Positions 54,563 to 55,817 of a stretch of 55,817 bases of DNA are shown here, piece by piece. The position numbers and the translations under genes are program-made. The notes under the pieces were generated by a model. The model ran no database searches, was not told the DNA's origin, and saw nothing but the letters and a program-made list of their open reading frames with translations. This DNA comes from Candidatus Epulonipiscium sp. (lineage in GTDB: Bacteria > Bacillota > Clostridia > Lachnospirales > Defluviitaleaceae): assembly GCA_012519955.1 (NCBI GenBank), contig JAAYPH010000083.1, positions 1 to 55,817 on the forward strand, in the 5' to 3' direction. Position 1 is the stretch's first letter. Each line of letters opens with the position of its first letter.

Positions 54563-55792
54563 TTAAATAACTTCTCCGGTCTTCTCATTGCTGAAGGAAT
54601 ACTTTAGAAGAGGGGGCGTCACCAAAGTCGAGATCACAACCAGCAGAACAATGCTTGTAAAGGTTGCATCAGATATAACCTTGCTTGCAACGCCTTGACT
54701 GGCAATAATCAAAGCTACTTCCGCTCTGGCAATCATACCAATACCTATTTGGATTGCCTGTCTTAATTTAAATTTAGATAATAAAGCGCCCAATCCGCAA
54801 CCTATGATTTTGCCAAATACAGCAATCAGTACAACAACAATGGCATATTTCCAGTATTTAAGAATTTCTGATGTAATGGCTACCTTTAAGCCAATGCTTA
54901 CAAAGAAGATCGGTGTAAATAAAGAATATGCCAGTACTTGAATCCTTCCCGTAATCTTTCTCTGATAAGGAGTAGTGGAGAAAATAACTCCTACAAGATA
55001 TGCTCCCGTAATAGCGGCAATCTTAAAGACTTCCGCCATAAACGCAAAGAGAAAACATAATATGATTGCAAAAATGATAATCTTTTCACTCCAAGCCGCG
55101 CCCATGGCAAAAGAAGTAATTAATTTAGATATGATAACTCCAACTATAAAAGTTAGTACAAAGAAAGATATTATTCTAATAACAAGTCCAATGATGCTGC
55201 TATTCCCTGATGGATTAACCATTCCTGTAATGACTGCCAGTAAAATAATACCCAGTACGTCGTCTATTATCGCTGCACTTAGTATGGAAAGACCTTCTTT
55301 ACTGCTTAACTTTTGCATATCTCTTAAAACGGATACAGAAATACTAACAGAAGTAGCGGTTAAAATGGTTCCTATATAAAGGGCAAAAAGAAATTGCTGA
55401 TGTCCGGTACCTTCAGGAAGATATTGTTTAAAGAAAAAATAAGGAATAGCTGTTCCAAAAAACAAGGGAAAAATTACGCCCCCCGCTGCAATAATAGAAG
55501 CACCTTTACCTGAAGATTTTAATTCGTTGATATCGGTTTCCAGCCCTGCTAAAAACATCAGAAATATAACGCCAATTTCAGACATTGTGTGAATCATTTC
55601 ATTTTGTCCGTCAAGCCACCCTAATACGGTTGGACCTAAAATAATTCCTAAAAGAATTTGCCCTAATACCTTAGGCATTTTTATAAGCCCGGAAAACCAT
55701 CCTCCTATGGAAGCGGCACTTAAAAGAAGTACTAAATCTAAAAGAAACTTCTTTTCTTCCAAGCCCTGTAAAATAGATTCGATACCACCCAT
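54563..55792 (-). CDS. CPA2-family cation/proton antiporter (KefB/NapA-like)
   Basis: A 409-residue integral membrane protein with about 12-13 helices and the Na+/H+ exchanger domain. Seen in it are AASIGGWFSGLIKMPKVLGQILLGIILGPTVLG, EIGVIFLMFLAGLETDINEL and the paired-acid helix ALSAAIIDDVLGIILLAV-like stretch (ILSAAIIDDVLGIILL). It exchanges Na+ or K+ for protons across the cytoplasmic membrane. There is no C-terminal RCK/TrkA-N domain, so regulation would have to come from elsewhere, perhaps the PII-like proteins. GGGAGGA precedes the ATG at 55792; the promoter is off the window. Confidence 0.92.
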   Translation of the reverse strand: MGGIESILQGLEEKKFLLDLVLLLSAASIGGWFSGLIKMPKVLGQILLGIILGPTVLGWLDGQNEMIHTMSEIGVIFLMFLAGLETDINELKSSGKGASIIAAGGVIFPLFFGTAIPYFFFKQYLPEGTGHQQFLFALYIGTILTATSVSISVSVLRDMQKLSSKEGLSILSAAIIDDVLGIILLAVITGMVNPSGNSSIIGLVIRIISFFVLTFIVGVIISKLITSFAMGAAWSEKIIIFAIILCFLFAFMAEVFKIAAITGAYLVGVIFSTTPYQRKITGRIQVLAYSLFTPIFFVSIGLKVAITSEILKYWKYAIVVVLIAVFGKIIGCGLGALLSKFKLRQAIQIGIGMIARAEVALIIASQGVASKVISDATFTSIVLLVVISTLVTPPLLKYSFSNEKTGEVI

Positions 55793-55817
55793 AATAGTTC
55801 CTCCCTAAACTATAATG

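Noticed and set aside
1-55817. Mobile elements, CRISPR arrays, tRNA or rRNA genes
   Set aside because: No transposase, integrase, spaced direct repeats or tRNA-like clover-leaf patterns were recognised on either strand.

Overview
The window looks like chromosome from a low-GC, spore-forming member of the Clostridia (Firmicutes). The signs are AT-rich intergenic DNA, strong AGGAGG-type ribosome binding sites, operons typical of Firmicutes (a PyrR-type pyr leader, a guanine riboswitch before pur genes, clade II PurL, PyrDB/PyrK), a small Spo0E-like protein and a doubled feoA. A Lachnospirales or Defluviitalea-like genus is a guess only. Nearly all genes lie on the minus strand; azlCD, a LysR regulator with an FMN enzyme, and the agmatine genes are the exceptions. 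I see no tRNA, rRNA, CRISPR array, insertion sequence or phage.

Layout: 1-4.1 kb carries glnS, an iron-sulfur protein and azlCD. 4.1-11.4 kb is a chemosensory locus headed by a TetR gene: tetR, response regulator, cheY, cheR, cheB, a secreted GHL10 protein, then a Cache-type MCP. 11.5-15.6 kb holds an iron alcohol dehydrogenase and a Fur-boxed feo operon (feoA, feoA, feoB and a 47-residue Cys-rich FeoB partner). 15.7-29.3 kb is purine synthesis: purL alone, then a LysR/nitronate monooxygenase pair and a spo0E-like gene, then purK-purE and purC-F-M-N-D, split by a guanine riboswitch with its own promoter; purH is absent. 29.3-34.8 kb has an HRDC protein, a membrane protein, aguA-aguB (agmatine to putrescine), a TMEM164-like protein and a diguanylate cyclase. 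34.9-45.0 kb is a complete UMP operon, pyrB-C-F-carA-carB-pyrK-D-E, behind an unusual leader. 45.0-52.9 kb is a second TetR-headed chemosensory operon: tetR, cheA, cheW, MCP, hybrid kinase, response regulator. 52.9-55.8 kb holds a ZIP transporter, two PII-like proteins and a CPA2 cation/proton antiporter.

The two chemosensory loci together supply CheA, CheW, two MCPs, CheR, CheB and CheY, plus two closely related stand-alone receivers. Each locus starts with a TetR gene whose sigma-A promoter is followed at once by a 16-bp GAGT...ACTC dyad, so they look like two halves of one system under paralogous repressors. The other main regulatory surprise is the pyr leader, where a PyrR-binding hairpin covers the ribosome binding site of a 62-codon leader ORF that runs through a 46-nt perfectly palindromic terminator. 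Several start codons were moved inward to the ATG that has a proper Shine-Dalgarno sequence; each case is stated in its entry.

Gaps over 300 bases: 21.70-22.11 kb contains the spo0E-like gene and two terminators; 27.17-27.55 kb contains the riboswitch, its promoter, its terminator and a repeat copy; 44.66-44.99 kb contains the pyr leader. All names rest on reading motifs by eye, with no database search.
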